Assembly (NCBI RefSeq): GCF_023509035.1
Contig: NZ_CP075583.1
Location: 4,340,001-4,404,000, forward strand
Direction of reading: 5' to 3'
Origin: Janthinobacterium lividum
GTDB lineage: Bacteria > Pseudomonadota > Gammaproteobacteria > Burkholderiales > Burkholderiaceae_D
Length of the DNA stretch: 64,000 bases
The position numbers were made by a program, and so were the translations under genes. The notes beneath the pieces were generated by a model that saw nothing but the letters and a program-made list of their open reading frames with translations, was not told the DNA's origin and ran no database searches. This document shows, in pieces, positions 28,616-37,869 of this stretch (position 1 is its first letter; each line of letters opens with the position of its first letter).

Positions 28616-30162
28616 TCACCCCGCCTGCAGCATCTTCTGCAACACCGCATCGAGCTCATAAAAATCCACGGGCTTGGTCAAGTGCAAGTCAAACCCCGCG
28701 TCGGACGCCATCTTGCGGTCCTTGTCCTGGCCCCAGCCCGTGACGGCCACGAGGATGGCGTGCTGGCCGCAGGGCTGGCTGCGCAACAGTCTTGCCACGT
28801 CGTAGCCGTTCATGTGCGGCAAGCCGATGTCGAGCAGAATCACTTGCGGCATGAAACTTTGCGCCGCCGCGATGCCGGCCGCGCCATCGCAGGCCGTGCG
28901 CACGTCGTAGCCGAGGATGTCGAGCGCCAGCGCCAGGCTTTCGGCGGCGTCGGCGCTGTCATCGATGACCAGCACCTTGCCCTCGCGCGTGCCGGCCAGC
29001 AGGCGGCGGTCCACGGGCACGGGCGGTTCCAGCGGCACGGCGGGCAGCGGCAGGCGCAGCTCGAAGGTGCTGCCCTGCCCCACGCCATCGCTGCGCGCGC
29101 TGATGCTGCCACCATGCAATTCGGCCAGGCCGCGCACCAGCGACAGGCCGATGCCCAGACCGCCCTGGGCCCGCGACAGGGCTGGCTCCAGCTGCGAAAA
29201 CAGGTCGAACACCTTGTCCAGGTGCTCGGGCGCGATGCCGATGCCCGAATCGCGCACGCTAATGTGCACTTCGTTTTCCGTGCAAGCCACTTCCAGCCCG
29301 ATGACGCCATCGGCCGGCGTGTACTTGACGGCGTTGGTCAGCAGGTTGGCGATCATCTGCCCCAGGCGCGTGGCGTCGGCGTCGAGCCAGACGGGCTGCG
29401 GCCATTGCTCCACGTGCACCTTGTGGCCGGATTGCGCGGCCAGCTCCGCCACGCTGTGCAGAGCCGCTTCCACCACGGGCGCCAGCTCCACGCTGGCGCG
29501 GCGCAATTCCAGACGGCCCTGCGTGATGCGCGACACTTCCATCAAATCGTCGACCAGATGCGTCATATGGCCCACTTGGCGGCCCAGCACGTCGCGGGCC
29601 CAGCGCAGCTGCGGGTCGTCCAGCTGTGCCAGACGCAGCACTTCCAGCACATTGCGGATCGGCGCCAGCGGATTGCGCAACTCGTGCGCCAGGGTCGCCA
29701 GGAACTCGTCCTTGCGCCGGTCGGCGGCCGCCAGCTGTTCGTTGAGCTCGCCAGCCTCCTTGCGCGCCAGCTGCAGCTGCTGTTCATATTTGCGCCGGTC
29801 GCTGGCGACAAAGGCGGCGATTTCGTCATAGCGCACGCCGTCATGCACGCGGCGCACGGCATTGAACAGCATGGGGATGGATAGCCCCTGGCGCTGGCGC
29901 ATGTCGAGCAAGATTTCCGACACGCTGCCCTGCACCTGCATCAGGGGCAGCCAATGCGTCTGGTGAAACACGCGCCCGCCGATGGTCAGCAAGTCCTGCA
30001 ATTTCTTGTTGCCGATCAATTCCCCGGCGCCATAGCCGAGCCAGCCGCAAAGGTGGCGTTCGCCTGCACGATGGTGCCGTCGGCCGTGCACAGCAGCAAG
30101 CCACAGGCCGCGTGCTGGAACAAGGTACTGGTATCAGGCAAGGAAGGCATCGTCTCGCGCAT
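28616..30162 (-). pseudogene. PAS-containing hybrid histidine kinase, one-base frameshift in the PAS domain
   Basis: From ATG 30162 the frame gives MRETMPSLPDTSTLFQ, then CTADGTIVQANATFAA, the start of a PAS domain. At about 30044-30046 one base is missing; the other frame then gives WLGYGAGELIGNKKLQDLL, completing the PAS. The total length is one base short of a multiple of three. The rest is intact: HisKA with [15 protein letters not shown], HATPase with NLLTNAVKYT, DSGIGI and GLGIGLSLV, and a C-terminal receiver (VLVIDDSADAAES, phospho-Asp in VILLDIGLP, Lys in LHLTKP). There are no membrane segments. The start overlaps the RsbQ-like stop as TAATG. Sequencing error is quite possible. Confidence 0.85.
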
Positions 30163-30992
30163 TACAGGTGCAAGCCGTCAAGAAAGCGACGGATGGCACG
30201 GTAGCTGGCGTCGGGCACGCTCATGTGCGGGCAATGGCCCACATTCTCGACCACGTGCAGGCTGCTGTGCGGCAGCCTCTCGCGCAAGTATTCCCCCACG
30301 GACGGCGGCGCGATGAAGTCGTCGCTGCATTGCACGATCAGGGCCGGCGTGCTGTTATGCGGCAAGATGGCGCGGTGGTCGGACAGAAACGTGGTTTGCG
30401 CGAAATGCCGGGCGATGTCGGGGTCCGTGCGGCAAAAACTGTGCGTCAAGTCTACTCCCAGCGCTGGCTGCCCGGGCGCGCCCATGATGGCAGGCGCCAT
30501 GCTGGCAGACCAGCCCAGGTAATTGCTGTCCATGGCGCTGAGCAGGTCATCGATATCGGCACGGCTGAAGCCGCCCCGGTAGCCGGCGGCCGCATCGTCG
30601 ACATAGCACGGCGACGGCGCCAGCATGACTTGCGCGGCGAACAGCTCCGGCTCGGCGATCGTGGCCAGCAAGGCGCTCATGGCGCTGACGGAATGGCCCA
30701 CGCAAATCACGGGGCCGCCGCCGATGGCGTGGATGACCTGGCGCAAATCGGCGCCATGCGCGTCGAGCCGCGCATAGCGATCAAAATCATAGGCGCTCAG
30801 GTCCGACGCGCCGCTGCCGACCAGGTCGAACAGTACCGTGCGGTAATGCGGACGAAACAGCGGCTCCAGATAGCGCCACATGGTTTGATCACAGCCAAAG
30901 CCGTGCATGAACACCATGGTTGCTGCCGCGCCGGCCTGCGGCGCACCGCTGCGTTCGCTGACGCGGACATTGTTACAATCTTCTATACGCAT
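30162..30992 (-). CDS. RsbQ-like alpha/beta hydrolase (KAI2/D14 family)
   Basis: A 276-residue hydrolase closely matching the RsbQ pattern: VFMHGFGCDQTMW, LFDLVGSGASDLSAYD, nucleophile GHSVSAMS, APSPCYVDD, GWSASMAPAIMG, FCRTDPDIARHFA, Asp in VQCSDDFIAPPSVG, and His in GHCPHMSVPD. In Bacillus RsbQ works with the PAS-bearing phosphatase RsbP to sense energy stress, probably by delivering a small hydrophobic ligand to the PAS domain. Here the next gene, overlapping by one base (TAATG), encodes a PAS histidine kinase. ATG 30992 (MRIEDCNN) is favoured over the upstream frame to 31037. Confidence 0.92.
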   Translation of the reverse strand: MRIEDCNNVRVSERSGAPQAGAAATMVFMHGFGCDQTMWRYLEPLFRPHYRTVLFDLVGSGASDLSAYDFDRYARLDAHGADLRQVIHAIGGGPVICVGHSVSAMSALLATIAEPELFAAQVMLAPSPCYVDDAAAGYRGGFSRADIDDLLSAMDSNYLGWSASMAPAIMGAPGQPALGVDLTHSFCRTDPDIARHFAQTTFLSDHRAILPHNSTPALIVQCSDDFIAPPSVGEYLRERLPHSSLHVVENVGHCPHMSVPDASYRAIRRFLDGLHL

Positions 30993-31112
30993 ACCTGTTT
31001 CGCCCTGAATGTTTCCACATGGAATGCAAGTTAGCATCTTGCTAGTATCTTAGCATGCGCGATTTGACCCTGGCTAACACCATTGGCACTGGACAAACGC
31101 CACGCCACGGCA

Positions 31113-31137
31113 GATAATGAGAACGATTCCCATTATC
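31113..31137. promoter_or_regulatory. Strong candidate Fur box
   Basis: GATAATGAGAACGATT (31113-31128) is followed by CCCATTATC ending at 31137. The flanks GATAATG and CATTATC are exact inverted repeats and fit the 19-bp Fur consensus arms with AT-rich spacing. It lies about 93 bases before the PepSY gene start and about 120 before the oppositely oriented RsbQ-like gene, so it most probably makes the PepSY gene iron-repressed. Confidence 0.85.
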
Positions 31138-31229
31138 AAAATACCAGGCCTGTGCCTGGCTTTCCCTGTGCGCCGCCATGGCGCCTGCTGGCGGCTACAA
31201 GCCGGTTTTATGTTGAAGGTTTGTACCGC

Positions 31230-32492
31230 ATGCGCGCTTTCTGGACTGTCATACACCGCTGGGCCGGCCTGACCATCGCCCTCTTCCTCATCGTTGCGGG
31301 ACTCACGGGCGCCATCACCTCGTGGGACCACGAACTGGACGAATGGCTCAACGCCGACATCATGGACACGCCGGGCCGTGGCCCACTGCAGCAACCATTT
31401 GCGCTGGCGCACAAGGTAGCGGCCGCCGACCCGCGCGTGGAAGTCAATTACATGACCCTGGGCCTGGAAGAAGGCCATGCGGCCGCGTTCATGGTACGCC
31501 CATTGACCGATCCGGCCACGAACAAACCGTTCGTACTCGACTACAACACCGTCTACATCGACCCCGTCACGGCGCACATCACGGGCACGCGCGATTCGAC
31601 AGCCATTTCCCTGTCGCGCCGCAGCCTGATGCCGTTCTTGCGCCACTTGCACTACAGCCTGCACGTGCCCGCTTTCTGGGGCACGGACCGCTGGGGTTAC
31701 TGGCTGATGGGCACGGTTGCCCTGATCTGGCTGCTCGACAGCATGGTGGCGTTCTATCTGACGACGCCGCGCCATTTGCGTGAACGGGCTGACGCGCCGC
31801 GCCACCGCGACGCCGCCAACTGGTGGCAACGCTGGAAACCGTCTTGGGTGATCCGCTGGGCGGCCGGCGGCTACAAGCTCAATTTCGATTTGCACCGCGC
31901 GGGCGGCCTGTGGGTGTGGAGCATCATTATCGTCGTCGCGTTTACGTCGTTCTCGCTGAACCTGTACCGCGAAGTGTTTTATCCCGTCATGTCGCTCGTT
32001 TCCACCACCACGCCGGGACCGTACGAAACGCAAACGCCGGCGCCCTACGGCACCTACATCACGCCCGTGATCGGCTTCGAGCAGGCCGTGGAGATCGCCA
32101 AGAAGCAAGCCGTGCAGCGCGGCATCACGGCGCCCATCGGCGGCATTTATTATGGCGGCAATTATTCGTTCTACAACGTCTCGTTCTTCGACCCGGCCGA
32201 CGAATTCGGCGCGGCCGGCATGGGCCTGTCGAACCTGTACGTCGACGGCATGGACGGCAGCATCATCGGCCAGCACAAACCGTGGGAAGGCACGGCAGCC
32301 GACGTCTTCGTGCAACTGCAATTCCCCCTGCACTCGGGCCGCATCCTCGGCCTGCCGGGACGCATTTTGATGTCTTTCATGGGCATCATGGTCGCCATGC
32401 TGTCCATCACTGGCATCGTCATCTGGGAAAGAAAGCGCCGTTCGCGCCGGCTGCAGGCGCATAAATTGAAGGCAGTGGACGCCCGTGCATAG
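31230..32492 (+). CDS. PepSY-associated transmembrane protein, probable iron-related reductase
   Basis: A 420-residue inner membrane protein with four main membrane helices (FWTVIHRWAGLTIALFLIVAG, WGYWLMGTVALIWLLDSM, LWVWSIIIVVAFTSFSLNL and ILMSFMGIMVAMLSITGIVIW) and a periplasmic PepSY-type part between the first pair. Histidines in the helices (VIHRWAG, RHLHYSLHVP, FDLHRAGG) could bind haem. Families of this type accompany TonB receptors and are thought to reduce ferric siderophores. ATG 31230 has GAAGGT upstream, and the first helix follows at once; the frame extends upstream to 31083 through the Fur box, so that longer start is unlikely. Confidence 0.88.
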   Translation: MRAFWTVIHRWAGLTIALFLIVAGLTGAITSWDHELDEWLNADIMDTPGRGPLQQPFALAHKVAAADPRVEVNYMTLGLEEGHAAAFMVRPLTDPATNKPFVLDYNTVYIDPVTAHITGTRDSTAISLSRRSLMPFLRHLHYSLHVPAFWGTDRWGYWLMGTVALIWLLDSMVAFYLTTPRHLRERADAPRHRDAANWWQRWKPSWVIRWAAGGYKLNFDLHRAGGLWVWSIIIVVAFTSFSLNLYREVFYPVMSLVSTTTPGPYETQTPAPYGTYITPVIGFEQAVEIAKKQAVQRGITAPIGGIYYGGNYSFYNVSFFDPADEFGAAGMGLSNLYVDGMDGSIIGQHKPWEGTAADVFVQLQFPLHSGRILGLPGRILMSFMGIMVAMLSITGIVIWERKRRSRRLQAHKLKAVDARA

Positions 32493-32515
32493 CACCGCCG
32501 CGTCACACTAGGACT

Positions 32516-33062
32516 TCAATTCACCGAGTTTTTCCCAAGCCGGGGATCGACGCGCGCCGCCGCCAATCGCTCCAGCGCCAGTTGATGGGCCTTTTCCAGC
32601 GCCTCGCTGGCCGGCACGCCGATATCAGGCGTCACGCCACTGCCTTCCCAATTGCTCTTGCTAATCGGATTGATGGCGCGCCCGTTCGGGATGAAGGCGG
32701 CGAAATGCGAACCCAGTTCACGCATGCGGCCGGGATTGGCGCCGCCGCCCGTTGTCTCGCCCACCAGGGTCGCGCGCTTGAGCTGTTGCAGCTTGTAGCT
32801 GAATTCTTCCACGCCGGAGAAAGTACGGGCTCCTGTCAGCACGTAGACGGGCTTGTGCTGGCCGTAATACTTGGCCCGCAGTGCCGCATCAATCCTGGCG
32901 GCCACCTCAGAAAACACATAATAGTCATTGAGCTGCTGGCGAAGGGTATCGATCAACTGCCCCCCGTGTGGCGGCATCAAGGACGGGCAATTGCGCCTGC
33001 GCGGTCCTGCAGAACAGGGCAAATGCGAGCAAGGCTGCAGCGGCTGGACGGGACAGTGGCAT
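32516..33062 (-). pseudogene. S41-family peptidase remnant with internal deletion and frameshift
   Basis: From ATG 33062 there is a good signal peptide (MPLSRPAAAALLAFALF...AQA) and LPVLDAATRG. One extra base in the C6 run at 32960-32965 breaks the frame; the next frame continues as LIDTLRQQLNDYYVFSEVAARIDAALRAKYY. It then jumps to GQHKPVYVLTGARTFSGVEEFSY and ATLVGETTGGGANPG, the region around the catalytic Ser of tail-specific (CtpA-like) proteases. The central 150-200 residues expected between these parts are missing without breaking the frame. The product would lack much of the core fold, so this is a true pseudogene in my view. Confidence 0.8.
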
Positions 33063-33126
33063 GGCGGCTCCGAAGGATGTGGGTGCGCCGATTCCACCGG
33101 AAAGCGCTGCGCCATATTGCCTGGCG

Positions 33127-34071
33127 TCAAGCCCTGTCCGTATCCCTATTCTGCTCGCGCTGCACCAGCGCCAGCAGGCTGTCGCCCCGGTTGCCGTCGC
33201 AGCAGACGGCTACGCCATCCGTGAAGTCAGGCGCCGTCAGCCGCGTCAGCACGCTACCCGGCGGCATTTCCAGCGCCAGCCGGGCGCCCCGCTCCCACGC
33301 CAGGCGTATGGTGCTAGTCCACTGCACGCGCTGCGCCATGTTGGCGGCCAGGCTGTCGCGGATGCGGGCCGGATCGAACATCGCGCGCGCCGCGCTGCTG
33401 CTCAGGTAAACGAGCGACGGGCGGCGCACAAGCACGCCATCGAAGGCGGCGGCCATGTCGGTCGCGGCGCCTTCCAGCAGCGGACAGTGCGACGGCACGC
33501 TGACGGCCAGGCGCTTGGCCTTGCTGGCGCCATGCGCCAGGGCCAGCGCCATGACGGCTTGCAGGGCGGGTTCGCTGCCGGCAATGGCGATCTGGCGCGG
33601 CGCGTTCAGGTTGGCGATATACACAGGCGTGGCGGCGCCGTGCACCTGAGCCAGCAACGATTCGAGTTGCGCCAGCTCAAGGCCGATGATGGCCGCCATG
33701 CCGTAGCCGGTGGGATACGCCTGCTCCATCAGCGCTCCGCGCCGCGCCACCAGGCGCACGGCATCCGCGTAATCGAGCGCGCCCGCCACGACGGCCGCCG
33801 CATACTCGCCGATGGAAAAGCCGGCCACCATGTCGGGTGTCGCGCCGCGCGCGGACAGGGAACGCGCCATGGCCACGCCGGCAATCAGCAAGCACAGTTG
33901 CACGGCCCGTGTCGACGCCAGCGCGCAAGCCGTGTCCAGCGCCAAAGGATCGTGGCCCAGCACGCCCGCCGCTTCGGCCAGGGCCGCCCTTACCGCCGGA
34001 TCGTCCGGCAGCGCATGCAGCATGCCCGGATATTGGGCGCCCTGGCCCGGAAAGGAAAATAACACGCTCAT
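33127..34071 (-). CDS. mdcH: Malonate decarboxylase malonyl-ACP transacylase (epsilon subunit)
   Basis: A 314-residue FabD-like acyltransferase. LFSFPGQGAQYPGML is at the N-terminus, the active-site Ser is in VAGFSIGEYAAAVVAG (about residue 92), and the catalytic His is in VSVPSHCPLLEG (about 197). It loads malonyl onto the special prosthetic group of MdcC. ATG 34071 (MSVLFSFPGQ) overlaps the stop of mdcG by four bases. It is the last gene of the malonate operon. Confidence 0.93.
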   Translation of the reverse strand: MSVLFSFPGQGAQYPGMLHALPDDPAVRAALAEAAGVLGHDPLALDTACALASTRAVQLCLLIAGVAMARSLSARGATPDMVAGFSIGEYAAAVVAGALDYADAVRLVARRGALMEQAYPTGYGMAAIIGLELAQLESLLAQVHGAATPVYIANLNAPRQIAIAGSEPALQAVMALALAHGASKAKRLAVSVPSHCPLLEGAATDMAAAFDGVLVRRPSLVYLSSSAARAMFDPARIRDSLAANMAQRVQWTSTIRLAWERGARLALEMPPGSVLTRLTAPDFTDGVAVCCDGNRGDSLLALVQREQNRDTDRA

Positions 34072-34676
34072 GCACGCTCCCATGGCGTGGCCGTCAGCAC
34101 GGGCCCCTGGTCCGTCTTCAGCAAGACCCTGCCCCGGCCCGCCGCCCACTCGGCGTAGGCAAAACCGCCAAGGCCCGTGTCGATCTGCAGGTCCAGCCGG
34201 CACGCCGTGACGCTCGCCGCGATGGCGCACAGGGCCTCGGCCTGGGCTGCGTCCGGCGGCGCGGAGAGGCGCAGCACGAGATCGAGGTCGCTGTCGGCGC
34301 GCAGCACGGGCAAGCCGCTGGCCAGGGCGAACCCCACGCCGCCCGTAGGTCCCCAGACCCAGCCCGTGGCGTCGAGCAAGGGCGCCACCTGCCGCAGCGC
34401 ATCGAGCGCAGCGCAGGAAAAACTAGGCATCGGCATCCGCGCCAGCATTTCCGGCGTCACCCGGCGCAGCACGGCGGAGGCCTCCACTTCGCACGCATGC
34501 CGCTCGCTGCGCAGCATGCCGCGCAAGCCCACGGAAATGCGTCCGGGCGCACAGCTGGCGCGCCGCACCACCAGCGGCGCCGCCTGCAGCCATGCCGCGT
34601 CCAGCCAGGCGGGCAAGGATGCGTCCTCCGGCAAGCCGGACGCCCACAGCAAATCATGCGCGCGCCAGGCTTCCAT
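34068..34676 (-). CDS. mdcG: Malonate decarboxylase holo-ACP synthase (phosphoribosyl-dephospho-CoA transferase)
   Basis: A 202-residue nucleotidyltransferase that attaches triphosphoribosyl-dephospho-CoA to apo-MdcC. The metal-binding acidic motif DSDLDLVLRLS is near the middle, preceded by GVGFALASGLPVL. MEAWRAHDLLW is a typical MdcG start. The ATG at 34676 overlaps the madM stop by one base (TGATG), and the gene overlaps mdcH by four bases, so translation is coupled through this part of the operon. Confidence 0.93.
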   Translation of the reverse strand: MEAWRAHDLLWASGLPEDASLPAWLDAAWLQAAPLVVRRASCAPGRISVGLRGMLRSERHACEVEASAVLRRVTPEMLARMPMPSFSCAALDALRQVAPLLDATGWVWGPTGGVGFALASGLPVLRADSDLDLVLRLSAPPDAAQAEALCAIAASVTACRLDLQIDTGLGGFAYAEWAAGRGRVLLKTDQGPVLTATPWERA

Positions 34677-35440
34677 CAGGCCACCACCGCCTTGACGGCA
34701 AAGAACAGCAAGGATGGTCCCAGCAGACATCCCAGGCCCGTATGAAACGTGGCCACCAACGCGCCATACGGCACCAGCTTGCGGTCAGTGGCGGCCAGTC
34801 CGGCCGACACGCCGCTGACGGTGCCGGCCAGGCCGCCGAACACCATTGCCGAACGCGGCGTTTTCAGGCGCAGGAAGCGCGCCGCGGCGGGCGTGCCCAC
34901 CATCACCAGGATGGCCTTGATCAAGCCCGCCGCGATGCTGAGGGCCATGACGTCCGAGCTGGCGCCGATGGCCGCCCCCGTGACGGGGCCGACGATGTAG
35001 GTGACGGCGCCGGCGCCGATGGTGGTCATGCTCACGGCATCTGAATAACCAAACGCATAGGCGACGCCGGCGCCCACGAGGAACGGCAGCACCACGCCCA
35101 GCATCAGCGCCACGACGCCAATCAAGCCGGCCTTGCGCGCCTCGGTCGCCTGCACCTCGAAGGCGGTGGCGACGATGGCGAAGTCGCGCAGCATGGCGCC
35201 GCCCATCAGGCCGATGCCGCCGAACAGCGACAAATCGGCCAGGCCCTTGTGGCCGCCGCTATGCACGCCGCCCCAGTAAGCGAGCCCCAGGCCAATCACG
35301 ATGGCAATGGCCGAGCCGTGCACGCGGCCCAGGGTCAGGTACTTCGACAGCGCCACCGACAGCAGCATGATCAGGCCGACAAAGGCGAATGCCGTCACCA
35401 GGCCATTGTGGATGGCGGCTTTTTCAAAGATTTCAAGCAT
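34676..35440 (-). CDS. madM: Malonate transporter subunit MadM
   Basis: A 254-residue integral membrane protein with about eight hydrophobic segments (AFAFVGLIMLLSVAL, GLIGVVALMLGVVLPFLVG, IGAGAVTYIVGPVTGAAIGAS). It is the larger part of the two-component MadLM malonate:sodium symporter first described in Malonomonas. It overlaps madL by eight bases. Its presence instead of MdcF shows which importer this operon uses. Confidence 0.93.
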   Translation of the reverse strand: MLEIFEKAAIHNGLVTAFAFVGLIMLLSVALSKYLTLGRVHGSAIAIVIGLGLAYWGGVHSGGHKGLADLSLFGGIGLMGGAMLRDFAIVATAFEVQATEARKAGLIGVVALMLGVVLPFLVGAGVAYAFGYSDAVSMTTIGAGAVTYIVGPVTGAAIGASSDVMALSIAAGLIKAILVMVGTPAAARFLRLKTPRSAMVFGGLAGTVSGVSAGLAATDRKLVPYGALVATFHTGLGCLLGPSLLFFAVKAVVA

Positions 35441-35846
35441 GACGGTGCTCCTTGACCAGAATCGACTCAGCTTCGGCGGCGGCGATGGCGGCCGGGCTTT
35501 CCATCCTGTTAATCAGAGAAATCACGGCGCCGCAGACCAGCACGGAACCGATGGCCGCCAGCACGGCCACCGGGCCGCCGCGCAGCGCCGCGACCACGTC
35601 CTGCTGCGCCGCCATCGCCACCACCACGGGAATATACATGGCCCCCCAGTATTCAACGCCCCGTTCCGTCATCTGCGGCAGCCAGGCGCGGCGCTGCATG
35701 TAGAGCCGGGCGCAAATCAGCAGCAGCATGGCGATGCCCACGCCACCCACGTTGGTCTTGACACCCATCAATTGCCCGAGCAAGTCGCCCAGGAAGATGC
35801 CAAGCAAATGGCACAGGGCCAGCAATGCGGTTCCGTAAATGATCAT
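35433..35846 (-). CDS. madL: Malonate transporter subunit MadL
   Basis: A 137-residue membrane protein with four hydrophobic segments (MIIYGTALLALCHLLGIFLG, GVGIAMLLLICARLYM, GAMYIPVVVAMAAQQDVV, AVLAAIGSVLVCGAVISLI). It pairs with MadM to import malonate with sodium. It starts 54 bases after mdcE, the largest gap inside the operon. Confidence 0.93.
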   Translation of the reverse strand: MIIYGTALLALCHLLGIFLGDLLGQLMGVKTNVGGVGIAMLLLICARLYMQRRAWLPQMTERGVEYWGAMYIPVVVAMAAQQDVVAALRGGPVAVLAAIGSVLVCGAVISLINRMESPAAIAAAEAESILVKEHRHA

Positions 35847-35900
35847 GATATGTCTCCTCTATAGGAATGGAATGACTTGATGTCTTCTCTTGTGTTGCAC

Positions 35901-36713
35901 CTACCATTGCTGCCCTAGCACCTCCCTGACCTTGGCCGAGGCCTGGCGGTGCGGCGCGCCCAGGCGGCTGGACAGGTCCGGCAGCGGGTCGGCGCGGATG
36001 TCGGCCAGCGCCGCCCGCAGGCAGGCGTCGACGGCGACCATGTCCTGCGCCGACGGCGCGTCCGGCTGCGCCACCTGCAAGGTTTGCCACAGCAGCCCCA
36101 GGGTGGCGTAGTTGCGGATGTCATAGGCCATTGGCGCGATGGTCTCGGCCAGCGCTTCGAGCGCTGCGACGGTGCGCAGGGTGATGCGCGCGGCCGAGGC
36201 CTTGCCCATGGCATGCACCATCACTTGCGGATCGTCCAGGGCGATCAGGCGGTTGGCCTGGTAGCCGTGCGCAAGAAAAGCGCCCGACATGGCCTTGCCG
36301 ACGATCAGCCCGATCACGGGATGGCCGGCCAGGCGCGCTTCGGCATATGCTCCTGCCGCGCCGGCCAGCGCCTGGTGGATGCCGTAGGCTTCTTCGCGCC
36401 GGCCATACGCCTGGCTGGCCACGTCGATGACGGCGACGATGGGCCGTTTTAACGCCAACTCGCGGTCCTCAACAACTACCTGCTGCACGGCGCGCGCCAG
36501 CTGCCACGCCTCAATCAGGCCGATTTCACCCGTGCGCGCACGGGTAAAACGGTTGTCCGGGTCGGGCAGCACGGCAAGGTAGCGCGCAGCTTCGCCTGCC
36601 AGCGGTGCGTCCACCACGCGCACGGAAGGCGGATAGCCGTCCAGCGGCGCGGCATTGTGCGTCAGGGCCGCGAGCCAGGTGGCGCCGCGGCTCGTATCGG
36701 TGATGGCGTTCAT
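35901..36713 (-). CDS. mdcE: Malonate decarboxylase gamma subunit
   Basis: A 270-residue carboxyltransferase-like subunit that, with MdcD, decarboxylates the malonyl thioester carried on MdcC to an acetyl thioester. IVAVIDVASQAYGRREEAYGI and GLIVGKAMSGAFLAHGYQANR show the crotonase-type fold. It overlaps mdcD by four bases (ATGA). The spelling of the N-terminal part (SVRVVDAPLAGEAARYLAV) matches the family. Confidence 0.93.
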   Translation of the reverse strand: MNAITDTSRGATWLAALTHNAAPLDGYPPSVRVVDAPLAGEAARYLAVLPDPDNRFTRARTGEIGLIEAWQLARAVQQVVVEDRELALKRPIVAVIDVASQAYGRREEAYGIHQALAGAAGAYAEARLAGHPVIGLIVGKAMSGAFLAHGYQANRLIALDDPQVMVHAMGKASAARITLRTVAALEALAETIAPMAYDIRNYATLGLLWQTLQVAQPDAPSAQDMVAVDACLRAALADIRADPLPDLSSRLGAPHRQASAKVREVLGQQW

Positions 36714-37564
36714 GCTGCGACTCCTTTGCTGTAGACGGCGCGCACGTCGCCTGGCGTAGCTTGCGGGCCGGCGTCCACTTCCGCCAGGCGGGCAAGGAAG
36801 ACGTCAGCCTGGCTGCTGCGGTGCTGCTGCGGCACGCCGCGGGCGAACAATTCGGCCACGGTGGCGCGCATCTGCGCCGTGTCATCCGCCACATAGGCGT
36901 CGGCCAGGCCGCTGTGAAAGCGCTGCTCGCCGCCCGTCAGGCTCCAGATGAAGGGCTTGTTGCGCGAGTCGAATTCGTCCACGCCCGCCTCCTGCTCGAT
37001 CACGGCCGGTCCGTTGAGACCCAGGCGCGCCTCGCGCGTGACGACCAGATAGCTGCACAGGCCAGCCGCGATCGACATGCCGCCGTAGCAGCCGACCGTG
37101 CCGGCCGTAATGCCGATGACGGGCTGGTAGCGGCGCAGGTCGACGATGGCGGCATGGATGTCGGCAATGGCAGCGAGGCCCAGGTTGGCTTCCTGCAGGC
37201 GCACGCCGCCCGTCTCGAACAGGATCACGGCCCGCGTCGGCACGCCCTGGCGGTTGTCGCGCGCCGCCAGTTCCAGCGCGCCGGCGATTTTCGCGCCCCC
37301 AACCTCACCCATGCTGCCGCCCTGGTAGGCGCCCTCGATGGCCAGCACCACGGCCGGCTGGCCGTCGAACAAGCCCTTGGCTACCACCACGCCATCGTCG
37401 GCCTGGGCTGTGACGCCCTGCCGCGGCAGCCAGGGGGAAGCGATGCCGCAGAACGGGTCGAGCAGTTCGCGCATGCTGCCAGAGTCCAGCAAGGCACGCG
37501 CCCGGCTGCGGGCACCGCGCTCGATGAAGCTGTCGCGCTCGAGTAATTCCTTCAATGTGCTCAT
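36710..37564 (-). CDS. mdcD: Biotin-independent malonate decarboxylase beta subunit
   Basis: A 284-residue crotonase-fold carboxyltransferase subunit. SFIERGARSRARALLD opens the protein; AVVLAIEGAYQGGSMGEVGG and VILFETGGVRLQEANLGLAA carry the oxyanion-hole regions; ITAGTVGCYGGMSIAAGLCSYL follows. It forms the decarboxylase core with MdcE. Its ATG overlaps the mdcC stop by four bases. Confidence 0.94.
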   Translation of the reverse strand: MSTLKELLERDSFIERGARSRARALLDSGSMRELLDPFCGIASPWLPRQGVTAQADDGVVVAKGLFDGQPAVVLAIEGAYQGGSMGEVGGAKIAGALELAARDNRQGVPTRAVILFETGGVRLQEANLGLAAIADIHAAIVDLRRYQPVIGITAGTVGCYGGMSIAAGLCSYLVVTREARLGLNGPAVIEQEAGVDEFDSRNKPFIWSLTGGEQRFHSGLADAYVADDTAQMRATVAELFARGVPQQHRSSQADVFLARLAEVDAGPQATPGDVRAVYSKGVAA

Positions 37565-37869
37565 GCCGTCCTCCCCGCTTGCAATTCTTCATAGGCTTGC
37601 TCGATGCGCATGCGCACCACGCCCGGCGTGGCGCCGCAGTCGTTGATGGCGATGCGCGCCGCCGGCAGCGGTTCGCCGCCGAATACGCGCTGCAGGAGCG
37701 CATCCCACACGGCGCCCTTGCCGTCGACGGAGGTATTGACAACGATGCGGGTCACGCCATCGTCGCCTGGCTGCAGCAGCACTTCCAGGTCGCCGGAGCC
37801 CACCACGCCGGCCAGGGCGCGCCCTGCCGCCGGCTGCCCGGCCGGGAATGTATAGTCACGCGTCTCCAT
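37561..37869 (-). CDS. mdcC: Malonate decarboxylase acyl carrier protein (delta subunit)
   Basis: A 102-residue carrier. The serine in VVNTSVDGKGAVWDAL (about residue 47) is the expected site for the 2'-(5''-triphosphoribosyl)-3'-dephospho-CoA group. The rest (INDCGATPGVVRMRIEQAYEEL) is typical of MdcC and CitD-like carriers. A strong AAGGAG precedes the ATG at 37869, and the gene overlaps the end of mdcB by 14 bases. Confidence 0.94.
   Translation of the reverse strand: METRDYTFPAGQPAAGRALAGVVGSGDLEVLLQPGDDGVTRIVVNTSVDGKGAVWDALLQRVFGGEPLPAARIAINDCGATPGVVRMRIEQAYEELQAGRTA

Noticed and set aside
31074..32495. 473-residue minus-strand frame
   Set aside because: His/Arg/Val-rich shadow of the PepSY gene; no motif and no binding site.
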